From the NCBI GenBank assembly GCA_944376715.1, contig CALWDO010000001.1, forward strand, positions 124,001-188,000: 64,000 bases of DNA. The letters run 5' to 3'. This DNA is from an uncultured Lachnoclostridium sp. (GTDB taxonomy: Bacteria > Bacillota > Clostridia > Lachnospirales > Lachnospiraceae). How positions within the stretch are numbered: position 1 is the first letter of the stretch; each line of letters starts with the position of its first letter. The position numbers and the translations under genes were made by a program. Positions 52,333 to 60,815 of this stretch are shown in pieces. The notes under the pieces are model-generated. The model searched no databases, was not told the DNA's origin, and saw only the letters and a program-made list of their open reading frames with translations.

Positions 52333-53492
52333 CTTTTCTTTCCCTTTCTACTTACTTTCTGCAGGAGCCTGTCCAGTGCCCATTTCATCAAGTCTCTCCC
52401 GTTGATCACGCCATACCCGTACTCCAGGAAACGAAGTCTTTCTTTGCTATCCGGCTTATAATCCGGTATTCTTTCACTTGTGTCATATAACGTAATATCT
52501 TCCCCGTCGATATGATTTATCACATTCAGCTCCATCGGCTTCATGCACATGGAGAACCGGCGAAGCAGACGGTATGGTCTTTTACAGCAAGTCAGCAAAT
52601 ATCTTCTGTAGGAAGCCTCCTGCTTCCTTCCCCAGAAGTCACAAGTCAGCTCATCCTCCGGGATATCCAGATACCTGCCCAGCCCGACCGGTTCTCCGTA
52701 GATATCATATTTAACTCCTTCTGTGAAATCAGGCATCCGGTATTCTTTTGTCCCATAAAACAGGACGGACTGGAAAGCGGAAGAAGCATGGTTAAAATGC
52801 TCCCCGGCGTCTCCAAAATTAGTCGTCAGAGAATCATAGCTGAACACATAATACTTCTCTTTTTCCGCCACATAAGTCTGGTAATATTTCGCCCAGGAAG
52901 TCTCCGGATAATGCAGAATCGTCTGCGGTACCTTGACACTTGCGGGCAGAACCTGGTTCTGTTCATACCAGTCCTTAAAATCTTTCCACATTCTTCTGTT
53001 CCATACCTGCCCCCAGGAAGAGGCAAACTGTTGAAAATACACATCATATCCCGTATGGAGAGGATAAAATGGATACGGACTTTCCAGAAGCTCTTTTCTG
53101 GTATTCAGCGATATACCGGCGATCTGCGGACAGTCCCCGTATTTTTCAAGAGCCTGCATGGCATAATTGTAATAATCCGGAGAAACATACAGATCATCTT
53201 CCAGAATCATCACCGCGCCATATTCTTCTGTAAGATCACCGCAGGAGATGATATGCTTCCGAAGGCCAAGACGTTCCGGTTGATATACCACTTTCTTTTT
53301 CCCATGTTTCCATTCAAACATCTTTGCAATATCAACCACTTCTTCGTTGCCGCTGTGATCTATGCTGATATGAAGAGGGACGTCTGTGTAGTTATAATCT
53401 GCCTTTGCAAGCGACTCCAGAATCCTTTTCAAGGAATCCGGTCGGTTATATCCTACTACAACAATCGCAATTGCACCCCTTTTCTTTTCCAT
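52329..53492 (-). CDS. Glycosyltransferase, GT-A fold (GT2-like)
   Basis: About 387 residues from ATG 53492; a GTG lies 12 bases upstream. Seen: AIVVVGYNRPDSLKRILESL (nucleotide-binding start), HISIDHSGNEEV, VYQPERLGLRKHIISCGDL, and VMILEDDLYVSPDYYNYAM, where EDDL is the metal-binding D-x-D equivalent. FQQFASSWGQVWNRRMW is a conserved acceptor-side feature of GNT-I-like bacterial enzymes. The C-terminal third has no assignment. It is AT-rich and overlaps its neighbours only slightly. The sugar is unknown. Confidence 0.82.
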   Translation of the reverse strand: MEKKRGAIAIVVVGYNRPDSLKRILESLAKADYNYTDVPLHISIDHSGNEEVVDIAKMFEWKHGKKKVVYQPERLGLRKHIISCGDLTEEYGAVMILEDDLYVSPDYYNYAMQALEKYGDCPQIAGISLNTRKELLESPYPFYPLHTGYDVYFQQFASSWGQVWNRRMWKDFKDWYEQNQVLPASVKVPQTILHYPETSWAKYYQTYVAEKEKYYVFSYDSLTTNFGDAGEHFNHASSAFQSVLFYGTKEYRMPDFTEGVKYDIYGEPVGLGRYLDIPEDELTCDFWGRKQEASYRRYLLTCCKRPYRLLRRFSMCMKPMELNVINHIDGEDITLYDTSERIPDYKPDSKERLRFLEYGYGVINGRDLMKWALDRLLQKVSRKGKKS

Positions 53493-53493
53493 T

Positions 53494-54759
53494 TTATATC
53501 TCACTTTCTGTTCTTCTTGTTTCTAGTGTTTTCTCTTTTATATATTCTGGTATCATTGTCAAAGCAAAAACGCTTACTGCTAGGGCTCTAAATGTATACC
53601 AATAGTGAATGTATGAATGATTCGCCATCGTCAAGTACCATAGAACAGGCATGCACGCGACCAGTCCCAACGGCAGCAATTCCATTCCTTTCACTTTCCT
53701 ATGCTTTCTATATATAAAAACAATTATCCATACAATAACCAGCACCGCTAATGCAATTCCTATAAAATTAAAATAAATATATCCATTTCTCAACACCGCC
53801 ATAACTCGGTTCAATTTTTCCTCGTAAGCCTGACCTGACATACGGAAAGTAACTACGCCTAGTGCAGAATCCAAAAGATTTTCCCCTGTCAATAAAGAAC
53901 CGATAAGCCATTTTCCTGCCCACATAATACCATATCCAAATCCCCATGCAATTCCATTATTTATAATAAACTGCAGTTTTTTTCGATACTGTACCTCTTT
54001 ATTCAGAATTAAACACATAACCATCGGCATTCCAAATGTAAAAAGAGGATATGTTAGGAAATCGAAATAGCTGGTGCACATTCCAACGATCTCAAAAAAA
54101 TAAAGATAATGATTTTTCTTTACCCATTCTGAATTCTTTTTTACGACTAACAGAAGCGCTATGTTGCCTATGTAAAACACTGTGGAAAACTGTAGTGAAT
54201 ACGGAATTGCCATGGGAAACATACTGAAGACAGCCAGCAAATAAGCGATGACTCCTTTCCACATTTTCTTTCTTAACAATTCCAGAACAATCCAGATTAT
54301 AATGCAAAGAATAAATACTCCATTTATCCCTCGAATCTGCATATAGTCAAAAAAAGACAGTAATGGCTTCAAAATCACCAGATATCCATGCCAATATCTG
54401 GCATATTCTGTATGTTCCTCAGTTTTTTCTCCTTTCAAATACAACGCCAGCGACTCCATCGGCGCATCTTCAACGCCAGAAGCGCGCGACACCCGCATTG
54501 CACGTTCCGGCAACGATCCATGATCTTCTCCATAAACCGCACTTCCTAACATAATCGCATCCGTATAATTATCCAGAGAACTTCCTTTATATCCTTCCAG
54601 GACAAATGGATTCTCTCCTTCCGCCATAAATGCTTCCAACGACTTTCTGACGTTCTCCTGCATTTGTTCAACAGGGAGCAGATATACTGCGCATATACAC
54701 AATGTTCCAATAATCATTCCGGTCAGAAGTATCACCATCATCTTAATCACGCTGCGCAT
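53494..54759 (-). CDS. GT-C-like membrane protein (paralogue of 30048-31286)
   Basis: A 421-residue polytopic protein with one N-terminal helix, a loop of about 110 residues, and about nine further helices. It shares with 30048: ARYWHGYLVILKPL after the loop, SYFDFLTYPLFTFGMP in the middle, and MANHSYIHYWYTFRALAV near the end, although the rest is diverged. GGGGGAG precedes the ATG, which overlaps the next gene by 17 bases. It is probably an outward-facing transferase or modifying enzyme for the glycan. The family name is unknown to me. Confidence 0.65.
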   Translation of the reverse strand: MRSVIKMMVILLTGMIIGTLCICAVYLLPVEQMQENVRKSLEAFMAEGENPFVLEGYKGSSLDNYTDAIMLGSAVYGEDHGSLPERAMRVSRASGVEDAPMESLALYLKGEKTEEHTEYARYWHGYLVILKPLLSFFDYMQIRGINGVFILCIIIWIVLELLRKKMWKGVIAYLLAVFSMFPMAIPYSLQFSTVFYIGNIALLLVVKKNSEWVKKNHYLYFFEIVGMCTSYFDFLTYPLFTFGMPMVMCLILNKEVQYRKKLQFIINNGIAWGFGYGIMWAGKWLIGSLLTGENLLDSALGVVTFRMSGQAYEEKLNRVMAVLRNGYIYFNFIGIALAVLVIVWIIVFIYRKHRKVKGMELLPLGLVACMPVLWYLTMANHSYIHYWYTFRALAVSVFALTMIPEYIKEKTLETRRTESEI

Positions 54760-56290
54760 CAGTCTCCCCCTCTTTTTTGCAAAGCATTCCTAATACCAAA
54801 GCAAATGTAATCACTGTATTAAAAGAAAAGAATCGAAAATCAGGGCCGCATAGCAACAATGCCGTACCAAAATTATAGCATAGCACAGGAATCCATAAAA
54901 GAACCTTAGGAAGTTCTTTTTTTAGTCTGCTGACCCCGACCAGCAAAAGCAGCAGAATATAAAAACCTATATGCCAGCACCATGTCAGAACAAATGATCC
55001 ATTCAAAGATACATCTCTTACAGCATCCAATACTGTTTGTAAAACCGCTACTCCTTCTGTCTCATATCCGTACGAATTCCCTTCCTGAACAGATACATTA
55101 TATCCCCATTCCACGTGGTTTCCAAAGGGTTTCCACACCACTTCCGTCAATTTTACAACCGCACGGTATGCATAATATGGCGCGCTCTTCACGGCGTCCC
55201 ATGTATAACGAATAATATTCGCCGCGCCTTCCTCTTCCATTACATCATTGGAAATATCATCCCCCATCCACTTTGCGCTATTCCAGCTGCCTTCTCTGTA
55301 ATTTTCTTCCCAAAGTTCCTGATCCCCAATCCGGTATAAAAAATCTCTCGCTTCCGGGTCCAGTTTTTCCGGTTCATTTACCAATACGTTGGCCAACACA
55401 GTCATAGGAAGCCCCAGCATCTCCGCGCTGACCTGCGCGTGTGGCTGCACGTTTAACACGCGGTATACCGGGCCCTTTATAATTCCCATAAAAGCCACTG
55501 TCAGGACACCAGCAATCAAGCCATAGTATTTCAATTTTTTCCAGTACAGCACAGCGACCAGAAGCATAAGCGGAGCAACCAGCAGAACAGCGTTATGTCT
55601 CATTAAAGCGGCAAGCGCCCCAAAAACGGCGAAGCATACTGTGTTGCACCATTTTCTCAGCCACTGCCCATCAGAAAATAGTATCTGAAAAGTCTGTCCC
55701 GCCAGCACGATCGCAAAAATCGTCAATGCAGTGTCTTTCCAGCAAAACGAAAGCACAATAGAAGAAGAAGGTACAACTACTCCAAGGAAGCATACCAAAA
55801 AGCACCACCTTTTCCTGATACCCCAGCTCTCCAGAACCAGCCCAAGATACGCAACAGCAAGACTAATCCAGATCATCTGAACAAAATTCACAAAAGCCAG
55901 ACTGTCGCAGATCAGAGAAGGAAGCCACAAAAAAAGCAGCGTGTGTATCGCAGGATGCCAGTCTACCAAAAATCCTTTGTCCACCTGGTACCATTGATTA
56001 AAAGTATCAATAATCAACCCTCCCGGATAATACGCCAAGTAATAAATTCCCAGAACAGTAAACGAAATCCCGAACAGCAGGAGACCAAATTTCCAGTTCT
56101 TTTTCGCCGCCTTAGAACGAATTATCAAAGAAAATTTTGACAACTTACCACAAATAATGTGTACTGCCGCGCCAAAAAGCAGCAGCCGCAAAGGCGCCGT
56201 CCAGGTCAGCGGTACTGTCTGCGTATAAAAATAGCTGATAAAATACAGATACAATGTCAGGAGAACCTCTCCTAATAAACACAGACTCAT
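54743..56290 (-). CDS. DUF6020-like polytopic membrane protein, GT-C type
   Basis: This 515-residue protein has about 12 hydrophobic segments. Early in the sequence a loop reads YYPGGLIIDTFNQWYQVDKG, then DWHPAIHTLLFLWL; the Asp and His in these loops are a GT-C-like active-site arrangement and match what I recall of DUF6020. A long soluble loop (about residues 290-430) follows. It lies in a tight set with GT2 genes, so it probably moves a sugar or assembles the chain on the outer face. The family call is moderately sure. Confidence 0.62.
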   Translation of the reverse strand: MSLCLLGEVLLTLYLYFISYFYTQTVPLTWTAPLRLLLFGAAVHIICGKLSKFSLIIRSKAAKKNWKFGLLLFGISFTVLGIYYLAYYPGGLIIDTFNQWYQVDKGFLVDWHPAIHTLLFLWLPSLICDSLAFVNFVQMIWISLAVAYLGLVLESWGIRKRWCFLVCFLGVVVPSSSIVLSFCWKDTALTIFAIVLAGQTFQILFSDGQWLRKWCNTVCFAVFGALAALMRHNAVLLVAPLMLLVAVLYWKKLKYYGLIAGVLTVAFMGIIKGPVYRVLNVQPHAQVSAEMLGLPMTVLANVLVNEPEKLDPEARDFLYRIGDQELWEENYREGSWNSAKWMGDDISNDVMEEEGAANIIRYTWDAVKSAPYYAYRAVVKLTEVVWKPFGNHVEWGYNVSVQEGNSYGYETEGVAVLQTVLDAVRDVSLNGSFVLTWCWHIGFYILLLLLVGVSRLKKELPKVLLWIPVLCYNFGTALLLCGPDFRFFSFNTVITFALVLGMLCKKEGETDAQRD

Positions 56291-56304
56291 AGGTCATCCT
56301 CCCG

Positions 56305-57270
56305 TCACTTTTTTCTGATTTTTTTTGACGCATCATTTACAATGCAATATAAGTGCACACTCAGACAGCACAGCATAACCCGCAGCCGATTATATTGGGT
56401 AGCGGCTTTTCCAAGCAAAAATTTCTTATCTAAAAGTTTCCTGTATTCTTTTCGGTACATTCTCGCTTCGTATACCATATTCAAATAACTATTTACCAGC
56501 GCGTTTTTCATCCATCTGCAAAGTTCTTCATCCTGCTGATCCGCCAACTCATCCAACTCCTGCAATGTTTGAAACAAGTCTCGGATATTCTTTTCTTTAT
56601 TTTTTGACGTACTGATTGATCCTTCCCGTATCACATAATGATACATCTGTTCCGGAATCTCCAGCACCCGTTCGGCCGACAATAAGGCTCTGGGCGTAAA
56701 CTCCACATCCTCGTGGAGAATCCCCTCTTTAAAACATAAGGCATTTTCCTGTAAAAAAGCTCTCCGATACATATACAGGCAGGCTTCTGCGCTCAGATTC
56801 CTGTTTCGATAGCATTTCACCAGATAATCTCTCCCGTTCATTACCGTGATGATACAATCATCCTGCCTTCGCATAGGCACCTTTCTATCTCCATAATCTT
56901 CCGTTCCATTGAATACTACCGCATCAAGTTCGCCATAATCCCTGACCTTGTCCATAAGAACGCAGCAGGCGTCCGATTCCAGATAATCGTCTGAATCCAA
57001 AAACAGGATATAAGTTCCTCTCGCCCTCTGAAGGCCCGCGTTTCTTGCAGAAGAAAGTCCCCCGTTTTTTTTATGGATCACACTTATATTCGCAGCCTTT
57101 TTCGCCAGCTCATCACATATCAAACCGCTTCTGTCACTGCTCCCGTCGTCTACAAGCACAATCTCTATCGATTCCTCTTTTTGTTCCAAGACAGATTCCA
57201 CACATATATTCAGATAATTTTCAACATTATACACCGGCACAACCACGGATATTTCAAACTGTTCCAACAT
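56305..57270 (-). CDS. Glycosyltransferase family 2 protein
   Basis: This is a 321-residue GT-A enzyme. Seen: ISVVVPVYNVENYLNICVES, IVLVDDGSSDRSGLICDELA, VIHKKNGGLSSARNAGLQRA and YILFLDSDDYLESDA, where DSDD is the metal-binding motif. All are the standard order for this family. It has a C-terminal helical region with basic residues, likely membrane-associated. GGGGGAAAG precedes the ATG. It lies 4 bases after a similar GT2 gene; the pair shares the N-terminal half, a sign of duplication. Confidence 0.9.
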   Translation of the reverse strand: MLEQFEISVVVPVYNVENYLNICVESVLEQKEESIEIVLVDDGSSDRSGLICDELAKKAANISVIHKKNGGLSSARNAGLQRARGTYILFLDSDDYLESDACCVLMDKVRDYGELDAVVFNGTEDYGDRKVPMRRQDDCIITVMNGRDYLVKCYRNRNLSAEACLYMYRRAFLQENALCFKEGILHEDVEFTPRALLSAERVLEIPEQMYHYVIREGSISTSKNKEKNIRDLFQTLQELDELADQQDEELCRWMKNALVNSYLNMVYEARMYRKEYRKLLDKKFLLGKAATQYNRLRVMLCCLSVHLYCIVNDASKKIRKK

Positions 57271-57274
57271 ATAA

Positions 57275-58243
57275 CTACTTTCCCCCGCTCAGCCTTAAAA
57301 GGTCAACGTGCATCTTTTTTATTCTCATCTTACCGGTAATTATTTTTCCCATCCTGCACTCTGTCCATACTTTCGTCCAGACCGGATCGCGCAGGACCGC
57401 GCATATCTTTTCCTGCATCTCCGGCGAGCGGACTGTCCTTTGCCGGTCTTTGTATATTTTCAGAGTCAGATACAGCCGGTTCCAGAACAGCTGAAAATAT
57501 AATCTTTTGTTCTCATTGTTCCAGACATTCATATCTTCCAAAAAGAGCCGCAGCTGTTGAAACATATATAACTGCAGATCAAAAAGATCCATCCGGAAAC
57601 ATCCGCTCAAACTCTCCTGACTGCCCTGGCGATAATAATACAGATCTTTTGAAGAGACATAATAATTCCGCGGCGCATATCTCAGATAATTTAAGTTAAA
57701 AATCATATCCTCCCCCAGGCTCATCCCTTCCGGGAAATAGATATGATGATGTCTCAGAATATCCAGACAGTAGATTTTATTGCATGGAGAATTCACATGT
57801 CCTGCACAAAAAAATTCCATAAAACGCGAAAGGGAATATGGCCGCTCTGTTGGTCCTGCCTGCTGCAGTTCATTTGTGAATTCCATCTCTGTCACTTCCC
57901 GGATCCGGCATACCGGCATACCGCCACCTTCCAGATGCTCATAATAGTATTCCAGCAGCTGCCGGTCTGCGCAATCATCAGAATCTACAAAAATCAGATA
58001 TTCTCCTGAAGCCGCATCTATCCCCGCATTCCTCGCCGAAGAGACACCGCCGTTCCTTTTATAAATCACTTTCACACGGGAATCCTTCAACGCATATTTT
58101 TCACAGATCTGTCCGCTTTCATCCGATGAACCGTCATCCACCAGTATAATCTCAAAGGCAGGAACCGTCTGTGCAAGTAAAGAATCTATGCATTCGTTCA
58201 AATGCGCCGCCGCATTGTACACCGGAATCACAACACTAATCAT
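57275..58243 (-). CDS. Glycosyltransferase family 2 protein
   Basis: This is a 322-residue GT-A enzyme, similar to its downstream neighbour over the first 110 residues: ISVVIPVYNAAAHLNECIDS, IILVDDGSSDESGQICEKYA, VIYKRNGGVSSARNAGIDAA and YLIFVDSDDCADRQ. The DSDD metal site is present. The C-terminal acceptor part differs, so the two are not redundant. The RBS is weak (GTGG). It is in the unit read from 60693. Confidence 0.9.
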   Translation of the reverse strand: MISVVIPVYNAAAHLNECIDSLLAQTVPAFEIILVDDGSSDESGQICEKYALKDSRVKVIYKRNGGVSSARNAGIDAASGEYLIFVDSDDCADRQLLEYYYEHLEGGGMPVCRIREVTEMEFTNELQQAGPTERPYSLSRFMEFFCAGHVNSPCNKIYCLDILRHHHIYFPEGMSLGEDMIFNLNYLRYAPRNYYVSSKDLYYYRQGSQESLSGCFRMDLFDLQLYMFQQLRLFLEDMNVWNNENKRLYFQLFWNRLYLTLKIYKDRQRTVRSPEMQEKICAVLRDPVWTKVWTECRMGKIITGKMRIKKMHVDLLRLSGGK

Positions 58244-58247
58244 ATCA

Positions 58248-59453
58248 TTACCACGCTTTTCCCCAGCTCATGCTGTCGATCTTCCATCCATTCTTATAGA
58301 TCAACTCCAGATTAATCACGAAATAGCTTCCATCATAGCTGAATCCTATCTGATAGACGCTTTTCCCATCTTTTTCTTCTAAAAATTGAGGATCACCAAA
58401 ACTTGCAAAAATCATGTTGGATATTCGCAGTTGCGACATGAGATAATCCGGTTCATCTGACAGATGCCGGTATATCCACGCCAGTTCATTTTCATCATGC
58501 AGAAATATATCATAGTAGAATTTCTGAATTGTCTTTGCAGTCTCTCCCTGCTTTTTTACCACGTCCCTGTCCAGCACATCAGGGTCTATGGAATCATACA
58601 AATTAAAATATGACATTGCCGACCGAAGATCGCCTCTCTGCAGATACAGGGCAAAATCATGCACCAGCTTTTCCGGTGTTTCTTCCGAATCGTCATTCAC
58701 TATATAGCAGTTTGCCGGCAGAATATCTTCTTCCTGATCACTATAGTCCCATGGGTCCCGTCCTTCCGGAGACCAGCTGGTTTCCCTTATATCCGGTCCA
58801 GGAATCTCATATCGATCCAGAGTAGTAAAAAGGATCACTTTCCAGAAGCGTTTGTACTGCGCAAGGGAAAAATGGATTTCTTTCGGTTCTCCATCTATTG
58901 TCACATAGGCGATCACTTCTTCCACATTTCTGCATCCCAGGATCTCACAGATCTTATTCCTCGTCTGATAATACATCCCGTCAGGATTTTCCGGCACATC
59001 CTTCACTATATCATAAAGCACCAATTCATGACCATCTAAAGCCTGTCCGGCAAACTGCTCCAGCAAGCTTATATACTCTGACGCCATTCTCGCTTCTGTT
59101 ATATAAATATATGTTTCATCATCATAATCCGCAGAAGGTATCATCTCCGCATAGGAAAATTCATCCATTTCTTTCAGATAGGCGATCAGGGAAAAGTATT
59201 CAGCCACCTCTTCCACCGCGCAGCCCCGCACCGCGAGATCATAGTCTCCCTGCTGCATCTGACGAATCACATACGCTACCACATCTTCCGGTTCTTCGTA
59301 CCCGTCCAGTGTCTGTTCTCTGGCTGTCTCCGGCCCGTAAACAGGATCCGGCCCTTCAGGAACTACCGCAACCGCCTGATATCCTCCCAAAAAAACAACC
59401 AGCAGTACTGTTAAAGCGGCGCCGATCCAGACAGGCCAATCAATTCTTTTCAT
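58248..59453 (-). CDS. Membrane-anchored extracytoplasmic protein of unknown function
   Basis: About 401 residues from ATG 59453, with AGGAGG ahead. A single hydrophobic segment near residues 5-25 (WVPIG-type reading WPVWIGAALTVLLVVFLGGY) anchors it with the rest outside. Two regions look alike: one near residue 60 (VAYVIRQMQQGDYDLAVRGC) and one near 265 (VHDFALYLQRGDLRSAMSYF), suggesting two NTF2-like or helical repeats. The protein is acidic, with few cysteines. I do not recognise a family. Between a polymerase and GT2 genes it may be an assembly or chain-length factor, or a cell-wall attachment protein; this is a guess. Confidence 0.55.
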   Translation of the reverse strand: MKRIDWPVWIGAALTVLLVVFLGGYQAVAVVPEGPDPVYGPETAREQTLDGYEEPEDVVAYVIRQMQQGDYDLAVRGCAVEEVAEYFSLIAYLKEMDEFSYAEMIPSADYDDETYIYITEARMASEYISLLEQFAGQALDGHELVLYDIVKDVPENPDGMYYQTRNKICEILGCRNVEEVIAYVTIDGEPKEIHFSLAQYKRFWKVILFTTLDRYEIPGPDIRETSWSPEGRDPWDYSDQEEDILPANCYIVNDDSEETPEKLVHDFALYLQRGDLRSAMSYFNLYDSIDPDVLDRDVVKKQGETAKTIQKFYYDIFLHDENELAWIYRHLSDEPDYLMSQLRISNMIFASFGDPQFLEEKDGKSVYQIGFSYDGSYFVINLELIYKNGWKIDSMSWGKAW

Positions 59454-60693
59454 CACTTTTCCTCCTGCTTTTTGTTCTCTCCTTCGTATCCGCAAATACC
59501 GCAAGCAAAAACGGGCAATAGATCAGTTGGAAAATGTTGGCCTCGATTACGCCGTTGATAGAAACAAATACCAGAATCCATAAAAAGTCCCACTGTTTCT
59601 CTGCCCTTGCCCTGCAGCAGAGAAACAGCAGCATCAATAAGATCAGGGCCAATATCACCAGACCATACTGAAGAGAGAACTGCATATATGCACTGTCAAG
59701 GAAAAAATACTGTGTTGGCTGCGTCGTCGTTCCTCCGCTTCCAATCATACGAATATTCCTTCCCCAAGCAGAAAAACCAAACAAATCCACGCCTTTTTTG
59801 GCAAGAGCCAAACGATTCGTAATGAATTGGTTCAAAAATACCAACAAAGAGTTTTTCTCTGTATAAAGTACCGATAACACATTTATTCCTCCCGCACAGA
59901 GGACCGGCGCCAGAGCCAGTATCCCGGAACAAACCGGATTTATGCGGTAGATCCGCCCCTTTCTTCTGCAATACACTCTATACAACACACAGCAACACAT
60001 AACAAACGCCAGCAACAACAGCGATATACTGGTAAAACGCGCTTCACAGAATACATACACAAAAACACCGAAAAATGCTGAGATAATCGGATCTGCTATC
60101 GTCAGTTTTTCCGCTCTCAAATACCAGAAACACAAAACGAGAAAATATATATGCGCCGCAAAAGATGTAGGATAGCCAAAACCAAACGCAATCCGGATAT
60201 TCCTTCCGGCCTGCTGATACACCAGGTTTTCGATCAGACCGGCCTGGGATCCCGCTGCCACTCCTACCGTAACAAGCAAAGAGACCGCGAAAAATACTTT
60301 CACAATTTTACGGAAAGATATCCCTCTGGCTCCCAATATCATAAGTACCATAAACAAAATATTATCATAACCATTGATGCCAGCCGCATGCCGCGCACAT
60401 ATCAGAAGCAGCACTCCGGCCGTCCACTCTCTCCAGTCATATTTTCTGCTTATTAAAAATCTGAGAATCACCAGCCAAAACAGAATATACTGTGGTTCCA
60501 TCAAAATTAACCGATACAGTTCATGCAGAAGCGGCTGCTCTGCAAAGAGAGTATCCCATACTATGTCAATCTGTGTTGCGCACAGGGTATCATACGCAAC
60601 CAAAAGCGCAAGCAACACCAGATATACAACTTCCAATATGTCCGCTGCCTTTTCTCTGACCTTTCTGATCCCATTCAAGTATTTTTCAAACAC
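59440..60693 (-). CDS. O-antigen polymerase/ligase-like membrane protein (Wzy candidate)
   Basis: A 417-residue polytopic protein with about ten hydrophobic segments and a large outer loop with FSAWGRNIRMIGSGGTT before DSAYMQFSLQYGLVIL, a Wzy-like arrangement (conserved D-S-A-Y-x-x-x-x-x-x-G-L). Such proteins polymerise repeat units outside the membrane. GTG 60693 has AAGGAG seven bases ahead. It is the first gene of the unit down to 51148. A hairpin lies in its leader. The other polymerase candidate is at 33135. Confidence 0.78.
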   Translation of the reverse strand: MFEKYLNGIRKVREKAADILEVVYLVLLALLVAYDTLCATQIDIVWDTLFAEQPLLHELYRLILMEPQYILFWLVILRFLISRKYDWREWTAGVLLLICARHAAGINGYDNILFMVLMILGARGISFRKIVKVFFAVSLLVTVGVAAGSQAGLIENLVYQQAGRNIRIAFGFGYPTSFAAHIYFLVLCFWYLRAEKLTIADPIISAFFGVFVYVFCEARFTSISLLLLAFVMCCCVLYRVYCRRKGRIYRINPVCSGILALAPVLCAGGINVLSVLYTEKNSLLVFLNQFITNRLALAKKGVDLFGFSAWGRNIRMIGSGGTTTQPTQYFFLDSAYMQFSLQYGLVILALILLMLLFLCCRARAEKQWDFLWILVFVSINGVIEANIFQLIYCPFLLAVFADTKERTKSRRKSDEKN

Positions 60694-60721
60694 GCCGCTG
60701 CTCCTTAAATCATACTAAAAT

Positions 60722-60751
60722 CGCCATGATGTACCGCTGTACATCATGGCG
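60722..60751 (-). terminator. Strong hairpin in the leader of the 60693 unit (terminator or attenuator)
   Basis: A perfect 13-base stem (CGCCATGATGTAC with GTACATCATGGCG) has a four-base loop, followed on the minus strand by ATTTTAG. It lies between the promoter at 60764-60792 and the first gene, so transcripts starting there meet it at about base 6. It may end GH25 transcripts and also attenuate the glycan operon. The T-run is weak. Confidence 0.6.
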
Positions 60752-60763
60752 ACACCATTTTAT

Positions 60764-60792
60764 ATTATAGACAAACTTCTCCCCAAGCGCAA
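60764..60792 (-). promoter_or_regulatory. Promoter of the 60693-51148 unit
   Basis: On the minus strand: TTGCGC at 60792-60787, a 17-base spacer and a perfect TATAAT at 60769-60764. It lies between the GH25 stop codon and the leader hairpin. Confidence 0.8.
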
Positions 60793-60815
60793 CACTCTGC
60801 ACCTTTATTTCTTTT

